This document shows positions 1-11,894 of a stretch of DNA of 64,000 nt, in pieces. Position numbers and translations under genes: made by a program. Source of the stretch: Zasmidium citrigriseum (taxonomy: Eukaryota > Ascomycota > Dothideomycetes > Mycosphaerellales > Mycosphaerellaceae); contig NHNW01000049.1 of assembly GCA_002786025.1 (NCBI GenBank), forward strand, positions 244,306 through 308,305, in the 5' to 3' direction. How positions within the stretch are numbered: the first letter of the stretch is position 1; each line of letters begins with the position of its first letter. The notes under the pieces were generated by a model. It worked only from the letters and a program-made list of their open reading frames with translations, had not been told where the DNA came from and did no database searches.

Positions 1-255
1 ATGGGGGAGGTTCTGGATTTTGTGGAGGATGGGGAAGGTGCTGGATGGGGGAGGGGGATGCGAGTCCGAGGATGTCCGTTTTGATGAAGCTGTGATTGTG
101 ATGGGTGTTGGAGTTTGTAATGGGATGAGGTAGTGTTGTTGTGATGAGAGTTGGGAATGAAGGTTGGCGAGATGAGGAGGTGAGATGCGAAGGAGGAGAG
201 AGTTAGCGATGGCAGGTTGGAAAGTGGAGATGCGAAAGGAAGAATTCAATTCCAT
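1..255 (-). CDS. N-terminal part of an unknown protein, running off the left edge
   Basis: An open frame begins with ATG at 255 and reads leftward for 85 codons without a stop to the edge of the window, so only the N-terminus would be present. The predicted peptide is rich in Ser, Pro, Leu and His, with a polyproline stretch near residue 70 and no recognisable domain. The neighbouring strand (256 onward) would hold its promoter. An 85-codon run in GC-rich DNA can occur by chance, so this is a weak call. I do not recognise the protein and assign no function. Confidence 0.35.
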   Translation of the reverse strand, partial: MELNSSFRISTFQPAIANSLLLRISPPHLANLHSQLSSQQHYLIPLQTPTPITITASSKRTSSDSHPPPPSSTFPILHKIQNLPH

Positions 256-3200
256 GAAGTTTGGCGAGGCGGTGTGTCTGAGTGAGGAAGCATCTTTCTT
301 CTTGGATGACGAAAAAGGGAGGAGTCTGGAAAGAGACGATGTGTTGTCATCTCTTCCTCCTTTTCGATGCAGATGTTTGTTGTCATGTGAGGGCGAACCA
401 TTTTGTAAGACCGCAAAATGGCTAGTCGACTTCGATGCCCAACGACATGTGACAGCAACCCGTGACAGATGTCGTAGTATCAAGTGAATGAAAGGTAAAA
501 GTGGATGAAAGTCAGCCTCCTTACAATTGCATCCGTGGTTCTGGTCGTTCGACACCGGCGGTGGCGACGTGATGAACCTCTCGTGGCTTCTCGACTCGGT
601 GAACTTCATCCTGTCAGATGACGAGTGCGTTCACGTTGAGGGGTCCGTTTCGTGGCGCGCGGAATCGGCTTCGTCTTCCTGGATCCGCGTAGCAGTCCAG
701 CGCACACCGCGAAGGCCGGCTCGTGTTGATAGAGAAAAGACTTCCGTCCATCAGCGACCGGATGAGAAATAGAACGAGACGGATGTTGAAGAAAAAGTCG
801 AAAGTCTCTTCTCCCTGCGTGATGCAGTAGTAGCAGGAAGCCGGTCGGCTGATGGGGAGGGAAAAGCCCTCCAGTGATACGAACAAGAAAGCCGTAGTAG
901 CCGGAGAATCCGACAAGTCAAGTGATGGAGAATTTTGGCGGCGGCGTCGTTGGGCGGCGGCGTATCTTGGTAGTCGGACGAGACGGTGTGCATCCAAGTC
1001 TGCATGAGTGTCGTGAGCTAAGCATGTTCGCTGCAGGTACGCGTCCGCGGTCCTGCGAGATTCATGCGCAATGACGATCGCACATCAGGTATACATGCGT
1101 GCTTCACTCCAAGACTGCAGGCAGGCAACGGTGCAGGCCTTACTCCTTCACAATGCAGGTCCTTGTGGAGGCGTTTATCTGATCTGATCGTGCGGCTGTT
1201 AGTGATGACTGCTGCATGTATCTCTGCCTGGCGCGGTACGCAGAGATGCCCAAAATACAGTACCTGTCACAGAGTGCTACGGCTATACCATACCGCGGCT
1301 GGTGCTGACTGGATTCTTGTGCCATGAATCGAGGACAATGCCACCCACGCAGTTGGCGTCGAGGCGATCGGGTGGACCAGAGTCAGTCTTGCGACCTTTG
1401 GCGTTTGGAAGGCGCTCCTACTATTCCATCTCCTCGGCGGTCGATCCATTTATGGCGATGAAGAGCACATTCTCGGGATGACAGACCGAGAGATCGTGTT
1501 TCGTCTTGTCGCAATCTCGAACATAGACGGATCGCATTGACTGTTCGCAGCAAAGTGTGCTTATTGTACCGCTTCCTGGAGAAGATCTGCGTTTCGGCCA
1601 GGAACAAGAAGTTTGTAGAGCTGATCGTTCCCAGGAGGATGGCGAAAATAGGTGGAGGCGTCCACGTTGATGCCTGAAATAAGCTCGCTGAGTCGCTCGT
1701 CGCACTGACTTGTCGAGATGAACGGGTGTTCGATCGGACTGTCCGGTACTCTGTGCGAGTTCTGCAACTCGTGGCTTCCAAATCGGTCGTCGAGTCGTCA
1801 AATTGAGGCTTAGAATGTCGAAAGTTAGAATCACGTAAACGAGAGTTCGGGTCATTCTTTCGTATTCTTGGAGTTGTGGAAACAGGAATTCGTGATGGCA
1901 TGATGAAGGTGCGGTAATTGCGGGAGGTGATGAAAAGGTACAAACGGAACCAGCGAGTCGTCGTCTTGCCAACCTCACTGTAAAGAGTGTGGATTGGTGG
2001 CTGTTTGATCATCCAGCCGCCTCGTGGCGATCAAACAACATACCAAATACCGCAAAAAGTCGTCTCCTACAGATGCGCGCATTTGCAGTAGGACGTCTAT
2101 TGTACAGCGCCAAGGTGATTGACACTACAATGGTGCGGCGTGAGGGCGTCTTCGCACGTGTTGGAGCCCAAGGAGACGGCAGTTGAATGAGTCGAGGGAA
2201 ACAAGTGCCGTTGGCGGTGTTCCAGCAGCGGCTCCTCCTGCCATGCTGTTGGTAAGAGGAGGTCCCAGGGAGTGGTGTAGCTCCAAAGTATCACTTCGTT
2301 AGCTCCCATGGCGGTGCTGAAGATGAGGCCATCCCAGCGTCTGAAACTCAAGGGATCGAAAGACTCTCTGTTAATACAACGGATGCCAGGAGAAGGTCGG
2401 CGACTCAGTTCACCGCCGATTCGTTGTCTCTTAACCAAGGGTGAAGTGATCACAGGGTCGGAATTTCAAATGTGTGGCGAGGCTCCACGTTCAATACGGC
2501 TCCCCAGATGCTGAGATGGAAGTCCGAGGGCGAGTCAGTGGCACACAATAATCGCGATATGGATCGTGTGACGGCAGGCCGGAAGCGTTGCGCAGCCAGG
2601 GTGGTCCATGTACGCCATCGGGAGGCGAGTCAGGATTCGATGACCAGCACAATCGAGCTGGAGGGCGCTGAAGACGAGCCATTCTGGAGCAAGTGAAGTT
2701 GGAAAAGCAGGTGGTGGTCTAGCAGCCCTATAAAGCATTGAAGGGCCCTGGCAGCGGTGGTGCGGCGGGAGGGTGCGCTGCAGTAGAGGCCGGGCGTACA
2801 TGCTGCTACATGCGCAGGAAGCCTGCACATGCGTATCCTACCGGCGAAGGTGCGGCGGCAGCCTGCGCGGCCATGCTCTCCAGCAGTACAGTAGTAGGAT
2901 TGTGGGCAGAGGCAGGCACTGTGCGCGCTGCAGATCTGGAGATTCGTGGGCGGCGCGGCGGGTGAGGTCAGATGGGCACATCGACAACAATGCGGTTGCG
3001 GGTGTCTCAGATTTTCGTGGCAGGGCGGCAGGAGCACATCCCAGACGAGAGGGATGCTGACTTTCCTTCCTGGAGGGAGGGCTCAGTGTTCGCGCTCGAC
3101 ATCGACACCTGCGTGGCACAGCTGTGTGGCCAGGTGAAACTCAGTCGTCTGGCCCTTTGGACCTCGTTTGCGCGCGGCAGCCAATCAGTAGCGGCGGTGG

Positions 3201-4900
3201 AGGCGGTGAAGCAACCCCGCTCTTGCTGTCGCATGGATGGGCGAGCAGTCGGATGGGGCCCTTTCTCGACGTCGCTCGTGAGTTGATGGTGAAACGCTTG
3301 GTCCGTTGTACCACGCTCAACGGAATCTTTCTGGCGGCCGGATGGGGAAGTCGCGCGCGCACAGCCAGCATGGTGAGATGCCTATAGGAAGAGGTGGAGG
3401 CACATCCTGGGCGCGCAGTGCGACAGCGGGCAGATTGTGGCGTCAATAAGGTTGGGTCTGGGTGGGCACACTGAGCAACGTGTCGAGCGGCCATTCGCGA
3501 TGGCCCAAGCAGCGTGGTTCGCGGATCCCGGTGCGATATTGGTGATGGCCGTGAGCGCTGCCGGTCCAGACCTAGCGCGTGAGTTGTCGCCGTGGGTGAG
3601 ATATGGCTGGGTGAAAGTGGAAGTCTGCCCGAAAATGCGCGCCCGCGACAAGTCATGGATCGCAGGCGAAGTGTCGTCGCCGACGAAAATAGTGAGAACA
3701 CGATATCCATATCGGAGCGCTGGTGCAAACGGGTGCGAGCGTTGTCCGCCTTCACTCATGGCATGGCCAGAGCGTTAAAGTTTGGATCGCATGCATGCGC
3801 AGCGGCCAGCCTGCAGGACTTGTCTAGCTCCCGCAGTCTGCATTCGGGTGCTGCTGTGCATGAGACGTGACGGGATCTGTGTGTCTGCGATATGCAGCAT
3901 CTGGAGTGAATGAATTGTTGATGATGGGCGATTGACGAGCACTGTGTCCGCGACGACCTAGACTTCGCGACGAGGGCACGGCAGGGCAACTCGTGTGCAG
4001 GCGCACAGGCGCTCATCCATCCCACCCCTCTGACCAACTTGGTGCGACGTCCGGAAGGAGTGTGGGAGGCTGCTAGGGGAGGAGGCTCGTTCGCATAATC
4101 GCCAGCAGGCCTAAGAACAGAGCACGGGCTCGGTGGCCGGGGTCGGGGTGCTCGATGCACTAATTACTTGCTTCGAGCGGTCCGTGAGCCCACGTCCAAT
4201 CGATGCGAGCAATCCTCACCCGTCCAACCAGCGCAGCCGCCGTGCAGCTCTCGTGACGGCGGCGGATGTTGCAAGTGCTCTGTTTTCTACAAGACGAATC
4301 CCCAGCACATCGCGATCCGGGTCGTTAGGGAAGCAGTGATTGCGAGGCGTACAGAAGAGGTGAAGTCGGACAACGTCCTCGAAAATAGCATTTGCCGGCG
4401 GCCGCATCGACAGTTTCATTCGGGACCGACAGCGAAGCGCAAAAACGCAAAGACAGCAGTTGATCAAGGGCAGAGCCTTTGCCGTCGCATCCTCGCCAGG
4501 CTAAGCCGGACGATGTCAGCCGTGTGCGGGCGCTAGTGCGTAGCCACTTCAACGTTAACACCGATATCAGTCGCCTGCGTCGTGGCTCTCGCGCCATCAA
4601 CGTCGCCAAAACGCCTGGCAAGCGGGCAGAGCGTCGACGAGTGTCTCTTCTGCGGCGGTTGACTGCATTACTGCTCTTCAGCGCCAGATCATCGTGCAGC
4701 CGGCCATCCACGCGCGCGCTCCCTGCTGCCACTCACCCGCACACACATACAGCACTGCTACGTCCACACCTCCTGCTCCCTGGCCGACACGCAGACTCCA
4801 CCCCTGCGGCGCTGCAAACGCAGAACATATCTGCTGTCGCCGCAGCCGCATCGCATCGTGCAGCGGCCGGCCAGTCCCACACCTTCCGCACGCCTTGCTC
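256..4900. other. Long GC-rich tract without a supported gene
   Basis: This stretch has many overlapping short open frames on both strands, but none shows a recognisable domain, a conserved start context or consistent splice signals. The largest, on the minus strand around 1,420-2,010 and 3,140-3,755, are low-complexity Arg/Ser/Pro peptides overlapping in several frames, as expected of GC-rich noncoding DNA. Large upstream regions are common for developmental regulators such as stuA. A lineage-specific or noncoding transcript cannot be excluded. Confidence 0.5.
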
Positions 4901-4924
4901 GCAGGCCAGCAGCCGGAGCGCTGA

Positions 4925-6535
4925 TTAGTGCAATCCGTGCCAGCCACCAATCCGTCCAATCCCCCACTCCGCTGGCTGCCAGTCCTGCGAAAGTGTGAAA
5001 GCTTGGGCGGCGCGCTCGTGTCGTCGACCGAGAAAAAAAAAGGCCGTCCGCCCTGCCTGCCTGCGCCTGCGCTCAGCTCGCAGTCCGTCCGTCTCACACG
5101 AGAGAGCGTGCTTCCTCCCCAGACACACCAACGCTGCAGCGCATCGCCATTGCTGCACCCTCCCTTGCACCGGCTCGCGCCGTGGTAGCAGCAGCAGCAC
5201 GCAGAGCAGCAGCTTGAGCAGCTCCTCGCCGCCAGCACCAGCAGCAGCAGCATTAGCAGCGCCAGCTAGCCAGCCAGCATCCCGGGCCTCTGCCTAAGAG
5301 GCAGCACCGCACCGCACCACCACACCCACTCTCACGCTCACCTGCGCACCCGTCCGTCCTGCAGCCGGGCGCGCTCCACGCCGCCGTACCTGCCGCCGCC
5401 GACCGCCCAGCCAGCCCGACCAGACAATCGCCACGACACCGCCGGCATCTCTGGTACTGCGCGATTCATCAATCAACGACTTCCGGCCTCAGGCTCGCTC
5501 GCTCTCTGGAGTCTGCCCGCCCGCCTCGCCACTCGCTTCCCAGTAAGTGTGCTCCTGTCCGATGCGGTTAGGCCGCGCTGTCGCATCCCGTCGCGGTGGG
5601 CCCGCGCTTTGGCTCTAGCTCTGCCCACCAGCCTCTCCACCCGCCTCTCACCAAATAGCTTAGAACACCCCACCCCAGCGCGCATTCGCGAACCGCTGCT
5701 CTGTTCCCTCGTGCATTGCATTTTCCTAGAGCACCGGGTGCGTCCATAGTCGCCGTCCTGCTGCATCCACCGCATGCCCTGCGCTGCGTTGCCATGAAGC
5801 CATTGCTGACCTCAATATCAACATAGCCTCGTTGTCTCACTGGTGCGCACGACACGCCCATTGACGACCGACCCACGACCTGTTACGACTTGTTACGACC
5901 CGTCACGATACCCGACTCCTTGCATTAACGACTGAGCTTCTTGGGCGTCTGTTGCTGCCAGTGCTGTTTTGCTTCCGGTCTGGGCGTCATTGTTAGCAGC
6001 GAGCATCATAGACGACGACGACAACTTCACGACCAATTCAGTTAACGACGCATCCGAGCTCCACGACGACGACTTCCCGACCCCGAGCCAAGCCTGAACG
6101 CACCTGCTAGCTCCAGTCCAGCAAACGACTTCACGACTGTCTACGAGCCAGCAGAGCCTCCTCTCTGGCATCTTCTCGACACCACCCAGCTCGGCCTCGC
6201 AGTCGAGCTCTCCCAATCCCACGTCAACCGTAAAGCTGGCGCTCCCACCGTTGTCCCAGTTCCAAGCCCGAGGAAACGACAGTCAGTGGCCTTCAGCTTC
6301 GTTTGCGCCGCACCCTCAGCAACAGCAGACGAGCACGTCGTCCGTTGGCTCCTCGCCTCGGGCTGGTTCTTTGAGCGGTTCTTCAGTTGCCAACCAGTCG
6401 TACGATTCCAACACTTCATACGCCTCGTCGGTGGACGGCTTCAAGCACGACCAACAAACGCCTTCCCCACATTCGGCTTCGCACTCCCACCACAACTCGC
6501 AGTCCCATCCTTACAGCAGCCAGGGCTACCTCAGC
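4925..6535 (+). promoter_or_regulatory. Putative stuA promoter-proximal region and long 5' leader
   Basis: The tract is CT-rich and ATG-poor, with repeated CAG/AGC triplets near 5,190-5,260. A strong splice-donor match, CAG|GTAAGT-like, lies at 5,541-5,548 and suggests an intron in the leader. After the short uORFs at 5,774-5,826 no ATG occurs in any frame until 6,536, the predicted stuA start. From 6,098 the frame is open and continuous with stuA, and is Ser/Gln/His-rich like real APSES-protein termini, so part of this may be coding in another isoform. Complex leaders with uORFs are known for stuA in Aspergillus. Confidence 0.5.
5774..5826 (+). promoter_or_regulatory. Two overlapping uORFs in the stuA leader
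   Basis: A seven-codon uORF starts at 5,774 and ends with TGA at 5,795-5,797. A second, ten-codon uORF starts at 5,794 and ends with TAG at 5,824-5,826. They overlap as ATGA, an arrangement that permits termination-reinitiation. They are the last ATGs before 6,536. A role in translational control of stuA is inferred by analogy with the Aspergillus gene. Confidence 0.45.
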
Positions 6536-8361
6536 ATGAATCAACCGCAACCATACATGGACGGACATGCACCAGCGTCTGCACCTGCCTCCAGTATGAC
6601 CCAGTACTCGAACTACGGCCAGCCTCAAGCGCTGCAGCCGGCAACGCACAACTATGCGCCGCCAGCGCCGTATCCGCAGTACTCGTATGCCCCGACGATA
6701 CCACCAATGTCTGCAGGTCACCCAGTTACTTCTTCCATGGGGGGCCCAATGGTTCCACAATCACTTCCCCAACTTCCCACCATGCAGTCGAACGCACCGC
6801 AGCCTCCTCCGGGCGGCAACCAGCAATTTCAGCAGCATTCGTTCGACACGACTGGCCAGATTGCGCCTCACGGCATGAAGCCAAGAGTGACGGCCACGCT
6901 TTGGGAAGATGAGGGTAGCTTGTGCTTCCAAGTCGAGGCGAACGGTGTCTGCGTTGCGAGACGTGAGGACAACCACATGATCAACGGTACCAAGCTTCTC
7001 AACGTCGCTGGGATGACGCGAGGACGTCGCGACGGCATCTTGAAGAGCGAGAAGACGCGCCATGTGGTCAAGATTGGTCCCATGCATCTCAAGGGTGTCT
7101 GGTGAGTGCTACTTATGAACATGTGTGCGTGATCGTAAGCTGACTGAGGCAGGATTCCTTTCGATCGCGCGCTGGACTTCGCCAACAAGGAGAAGATTAC
7201 AGAGCTTCTCTATCCTCTTTTCGTGCACAACATTGGTGCCTTGCTCTACCATCCGACCAACCAAGCTCGCCAGAGCATCGGCAATGCGGCAATGGCTGCG
7301 CGCCGCCCAGATTCGCAGCAGGAGTACATGCGCACTCCGCAAGGGACTCAACCACCCGCTCTCACGCATCACCACTCCATGACGAATCCCATCGGTGCCA
7401 GCATTCCGCAGCCGCCGCACTCAATCGCGCCTCACCCAGCATCTGGTAGGCCAGGACTCGACAGAGCGCACACGTTCCCAACTCCCCCCACGAACGCTTC
7501 CAGCTTGACCATGGGAATGGGCAATACAGGAAGCTCCTACGAGTATGGAGCGCATCAAGGTGAGCATTCTTTCGTTCTTTCCTGATTTCGACTGGCGTAC
7601 TGACAATCCTAGCCACCACACCCCCCGGCAACTCGCAGGGTATGCCCTATCAGTCGAGCCAGCCTCCATACGACAGCCAGCGCCAGATGTACCCTGGGCC
7701 AGGCTCGTACAGCCAGCAATACGGCCAGCCTCCTCATCCCGTCAAGACCGAGATGGGCCCACCTGCTCGCGCGGGTGCGGAGAATGAGCACCCAGACAGC
7801 AAAGCTCACACGTACGGCGGCCAGCAAGATGCTGAGGGGGAACATGAGGGTGAATATACCCACACCAGTGCGTCTAATGGCGCCAGACGACCTTCGTACA
7901 ATTATAAACCTAACCCAGCACCAGGACCAGTCCACTCGGACCCATCGCATATCTCACCCGAGATGACGCACTCGCCGCACCAGAACGGCTCTGGGAGAGC
8001 AACACCGCGTACGACCAACCCGTACAATGCGTACAACACGACACCGCAACGCCCGAATCAACTGCCCTCGAGCAACCTGAACTACGTCATGAGTAACGAC
8101 GCACGTGCCGGTGCTCCCAACGGCGATTACGGATCACAGCCCGGTGGCTACCAGCCGGCGCCGCAGTATCCATCGATGAACGGCGCAGTCTCTGGCAATA
8201 AGCGCATGCGCGAGGACGACGAGGTCGACGCATACGGCCGACCACTGAGCGCTGGCGGCGACGCTGCCCTGAAGAGGCAACGCACCGACCCAGGCGCCAT
8301 GTCTGCCCGTCCGATCAGCCAACCGCAGTCAGTCAAAGCCGGCGGCGTGGTGAGGCGATAA
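6536..8361 (+). CDS. stuA: StuA-like APSES transcription factor
   Basis: Exons are 6536-7101, 7153-7559 and 7613-8361, giving 573 residues; both introns (51 and 53 nt) are GT-AG and keep frame. The APSES DNA-binding domain covers about residues 115-220 and contains the typical run from [12 protein letters not shown] through [17 protein letters not shown] to the FVHNIGALL region. It is flanked by Gln/Pro/Ser-rich disordered tails, and the C-terminus carries a bipartite basic stretch (KRMRE ... LKRQRTD), a likely nuclear signal. APSES proteins of this family control conidiophore development, morphogenesis and secondary metabolism. The start was chosen because it is the first ATG in frame and matches the MNQPQPYMD beginning I associate with StuA proteins. 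The frame is open and coding-like for a further 146 codons upstream, so a longer isoform is possible. Identification is firm; the N-terminus is less so. Confidence 0.93.
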
Positions 8362-9511
8362 TACGCCTTAATGACCGCCTTCATTCACGGCCGGACGACT
8401 TTCGACGACAGCGCCATGCACGACAAGCTTCCCAGGACGCGCCAGAGTCTAAAGCATTCTTTCATATGTTTGAAACGAGGGAAAGGATTTTCCTACTTGT
8501 ACTTCTTTTTGAGTGATTGTCGCCTTTTTATTACGATTCACGAACCACGAATTACACTGGACTTGACGAGATGAATGAAACGGACGAAACAACTTGCTAC
8601 CACCCGAAAAACCGCGCATAAACCAGCCAGCGATACCTCTGTTGTCTGACATTTTTGCTTTTCCGCGACTTCGACTTCATGCGATCATCGACGATGCTGT
8701 CCATCCGCCGATAAGGAAGGACAACGACGACGAACGCCCAGTTTACCGATCCTTCAGCTTCGACAAAACTTTTTCTGCTTTTGAGACTGCCTTAATTCAC
8801 GGCGGAGGAGAAGTGTGAACTCGACTGGTGGTGGTTGGTACAGGCATTCTGGAATAAAGTACAGGGGCTTTTGCTTTTTCAAAACCAGGAGAGGAGATGG
8901 AGGAGGAGAGCGATTGTTTGATGCGATGGGAATGGGAAATGGAAATGAAGCGATGCCTGCACATGACCCTGAAATGAAAAGGAGGCGCGATGAAGAGTTC
9001 TTCGGCCTTTCTTGTTTGATGGATGGACCGATTAAAAAGGATGAGCTTTCATGTGTGTGTTGTGTGTGGATGAGTGAGAAGCAGAGCAGCAGAGACAGCA
9101 GCAGAGAGAAAAAGTTTTCTTCGACCCTTTACACCTGGATCATCTTTCCTGTGCAGTTTTGATTGATTCCCAATCTTGATTCGCATTCTTTCATTCTACT
9201 TTTTGTGATGATACTTCGCTACTGTAATCCGCTTTGCCATGTGATTTTTGCATGTGAAGAGACGAAGAGTAGTAGCAATGCCACGCAACGCAACCAACGA
9301 AATCTGACGAATCCCACAACTCCGCCGCTGTACTGTGGCGCCCTCAAAAATGCCTTTCCTCATGGCTTGCATATGTACGAAGGCAACCAAAACGACCAAT
9401 CCCTCAGAACATGACTGACGTGTGTCGAGTAATACCCACTCGCATTGCATGTTGCGTTGCATATTCGCACGAGCGCAGACACGCTTGCATATGAGACAGA
9501 CATGCTGCAAA
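8362..9511. other. Intergenic: stuA 3' region
   Basis: The tract between the convergent stuA and antizyme genes is somewhat AT-richer than its surroundings, as expected of 3' untranslated regions. Short open frames are present on both strands, but none carries a recognisable motif. I see no RNA gene or repeat. Confidence 0.5.
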
Positions 9512-10537
9512 TCAGAGATCCATGCCAAGGAAGAGGTAGCGGTCGCTTATGCAGGCGTCTGTAGGGCCTGCACCTGCATCGACCCACGCGTCGAGGGTGG
9601 CGAGTTCGAAGCCGACCCAGCCGAGGGATTTGTTTAGGTCGGCGACGTCTTCGGGGCTGGCGGTGCGGTCGACGCAGGCGATTAGGTCGGTGCAGTCGAA
9701 GTGGTCGCTGCTGGCGAGTTCGAGGAGGGACATGAGGCTAGAAATTGTTAGTGGGTGGCCTGTGGGATGTGAGAGGTAATGATGGCTTACCCAGGCTTCA
9801 AGTCCATTCCGACGACTTCCTTGTCGAAGAAGACAAACATGGCGCGCATGTCGTCCTTCTCGGCGACGAAGCCTCTGAAGCGAGCGCCGCCGGCATAGTC
9901 CCAAACTTCGACATACTCCCTGACCAAACCACCCGCAGAAGGATAAATCCGCCCGTCCGGCGAAGGAGAGGGCGTAGGTTGGCCATGGGCGAAGTTGGTC
10001 TTCTTCGGCATAGTTTGCGGAATCGGGCGACTTTTGATATTGTCACTATCGTCGTCGCTCTCGATGCGCGTGTTTCGCAGATCCATCACCAGCGAGTTCT
10101 CAAGACCGGCATCCTTCTCCACCAAGAATACAGTCTTCAGCGTCTCGCAGAAGAGTCTCTCACACTCTTCCGTGATGTGATGTGCGGCGTCCCCGCTACG
10201 CTTGCGCGCCTTGAGGGAGCGGAGATTGCTGGCTCCCATGGGCGCGGCGTCCGGAGACGGCGGCGGTGATGGTATCCCTCCTAGAGGGACCTCAAACCCA
10301 ACACCCCTAGATCATTATATATCAGCATTCCATTCCGTTCTTTATTGTGATTTCTTATTGACATACCGCTCCCCCTGCCCCGGAGGTAGAGAAGTGGAAG
10401 CCGGTCAAGGCCATGGTGTCGGCGTTGACGGCATAGGCGGAAGCCTGAGTGTTGGAGCGCCGGGCGGACTCGGTGCTCGTCTTGCGGGCGTAATTACTAC
10501 TACTTCTACTGTAATTACAGTCTTGTAACATCGCCAT
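9512..10537 (-). CDS. oaz: Ornithine decarboxylase antizyme (programmed +1 frameshift)
   Basis: Exons on the minus strand are 10537-10367, 10306-9791 and 9737-9512, with introns of 60 and 53 nt. ORF1 runs 61 codons across the first intron and stops at an in-frame UGA (10294-10292). Skipping one base at that stop opens a second frame that reads to the end, giving 303 residues in total. The last third carries the antizyme fold signature: a hydrophobic LMSLLELA strand/helix, a DLIACVDR segment, then GWVGFELATLDAW and a C-terminal YLFLGMDL. Antizyme binds ornithine decarboxylase monomers, sends them to the proteasome and blocks polyamine uptake; polyamines stimulate the frameshift, closing a feedback loop. 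Exon 3 was placed using a CTAAC branch site and a TTTCTAG acceptor. A GAG acceptor in intron 1 could avoid the frameshift, but it is a poor splice site and would erase a family hallmark. Confidence 0.87.
10291..10297 (-). promoter_or_regulatory. +1 ribosomal frameshift site GUU-UGA-G
   Basis: On the minus strand the zero frame reads GGG TGT TGG GTT TGA. Shifting +1 at GTT, with the T of TGA skipped, enters a frame that is open to the antizyme C-terminus. Slow decoding of UGA with a shift-prone P-site codon is the known antizyme mechanism. Here the P-site codon is GUU rather than the UCC of animal antizymes. Confidence 0.72.
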
Positions 10538-11420
10538 TTCGTCTTCTTGCCACGGTTACGGTGGGTGCGGTTCGGGAAGGGGCTTATCTTGGTCGGAGGC
10601 TGGAGGTTGGTGGTGTTCGAGTCGCTGTCGCTTGCGCAGGCTGTTGAGAGCGGCGGTGGAGGCTGGCGGTGTGGTTTGGTGCTGAGGATGTAGGTTTGGA
10701 GTGGTTGACGAGGACGAGCGAAGTGCGTGGAACGGCAGCGGCGGTGGTCTGGGCGGCTGACTCCGCTTTCTTTGTGAAGGCAATTCCTTGCACGTGTTTG
10801 TCAAACTGGCCAGTCAGGGCGTGGAAAGCACCACTCGAAACTTCTGCTGCTTCACACTCGACAACGGCATCCTGTGCAGTGGAAATGAAGACTTTGCTCG
10901 TGACTGTCACTCGCCAAGTCGATGACCGACTCTGCTGCCGCCATCGTCACAGACATCTCGTGAAGTGGGAAGACAGCACGTGAGAAGACTGGACAGCTGG
11001 AGAAAGACGGAAAAGGCCATTGGAATGTTGCACTTCTAAGTTCTTCCATGAGACCGACGTATGGAGACCCAAATCATTCCGTATCTCATTGAACAGTCCG
11101 AGTTTCACCAATTGTACGAGCACGATGGCTACTAGAGACCGAAGGCGATGAGCAAGTCTCTTCCCACCAGCAAAAGATGTCTCTCGACGTACAGCTACAG
11201 CTGAGCATTGGTACATTCTCATGAGGCTTGAGACAAGCCTTTTCTGCCTTGCACCTTCCCAATGCTGCTCAAAATCCAAGACTTCTGCCTGAGCTGAGGA
11301 CTGCGAATGCGAGTATGTCTTGCATACAAATATTGGCCTCTTTCATTCACTCACCACCTCCGCTCCATCAAGGTTATTATTCGAACGTCACAAGACACTC
11401 TCATTTCCAATTCCAGCAGC
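10538..11420. other. Divergent intergenic region between antizyme and VOC gene
   Basis: This should hold both promoters and leaders. A minus-strand frame near 10,584-10,910 is 108 codons long but begins at GTG, is Ser/Thr/Ala-rich and shows no domain, so I treat it as noncoding. No repeat or RNA gene is visible. Confidence 0.45.
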
Positions 11421-11894
11421 ATGCCGCTCGATCACTTCACCATCTGCATCCCGGATGGCAAACTAGAGCAAATGGTCTCATGGCTGCTCGCCGCCAACTC
11501 GGTCTTCGGCTTCAAGGAAATCTTACGACCCATTCCTAATGTTGTAGGCATGGGAGAAGATCGACCTTGGTTCTGGGTTTGGAGCCATGCCACGACAGAA
11601 GCTACAGAGTACCAGGTCCAAGAGTGGAGGAAGCAGCACATTGCTTTCACTGTTGAGAGTATGGAAATGCATCTCGAGGCGAGGTCAATTCATTGACGAG
11701 GTTTAGGTCGTGAGCAGCTCGATCAATGGTATGAGGCTGCTATGAAAGCAGGTGGAGAAGACAACGGCAAGCCTGGACCGAGATTTGAGTACCATCCTGG
11801 CTACTATGGCGCTTTCGTTCGAGATCCGGTGTGTGGGATCAATTTCGAGGCTGTGTGGCGGGATGTCGATGCAATAAGTGCTCCCAAAGAGTGA
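11421..11894 (+). CDS. Small VOC/glyoxalase-fold protein
   Basis: Exons 11421-11658 and 11707-11894 give 141 residues; the 48-nt intron splits a Ser codon. The protein begins MPLDHFTICIPD, and continues with HIAFTVES and a C-terminal KPGPRFEYHPGYYGAF ... DPVCGINFE segment. These are hallmarks of fungal single-domain vicinal-oxygen-chelate proteins (glyoxalase/bleomycin-resistance/dioxygenase superfamily), which pair two beta-alpha-beta-beta-beta units around a metal site. The substrate is unknown. The start was set at the ATG directly before the conserved DHF motif, although an in-frame ATG exists upstream at 11,307. It has no evident operon-like partner. Confidence 0.85.

Noticed and set aside
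614..2012. Minus-strand open frames of 127-209 codons
   Set aside because: Several frames overlap, the composition is low-complexity, and no domain or splice pattern is seen. This is typical of GC-rich noncoding DNA.
3141..3755. Minus-strand frame of 204 codons rich in Arg, Ser and Pro
   Set aside because: It overlaps other open frames on both strands and shows no recognisable motif.
6251..6535. stuA start at 6,251
   Set aside because: That codon is TTG. The first ATG in frame is 6,536, so the upstream part is reported as a possible extension, not as the CDS.
10584..10910. Minus-strand frame upstream of the antizyme gene
   Set aside because: It starts at GTG, has biased Ser/Thr/Ala composition and lies where the antizyme leader should be.
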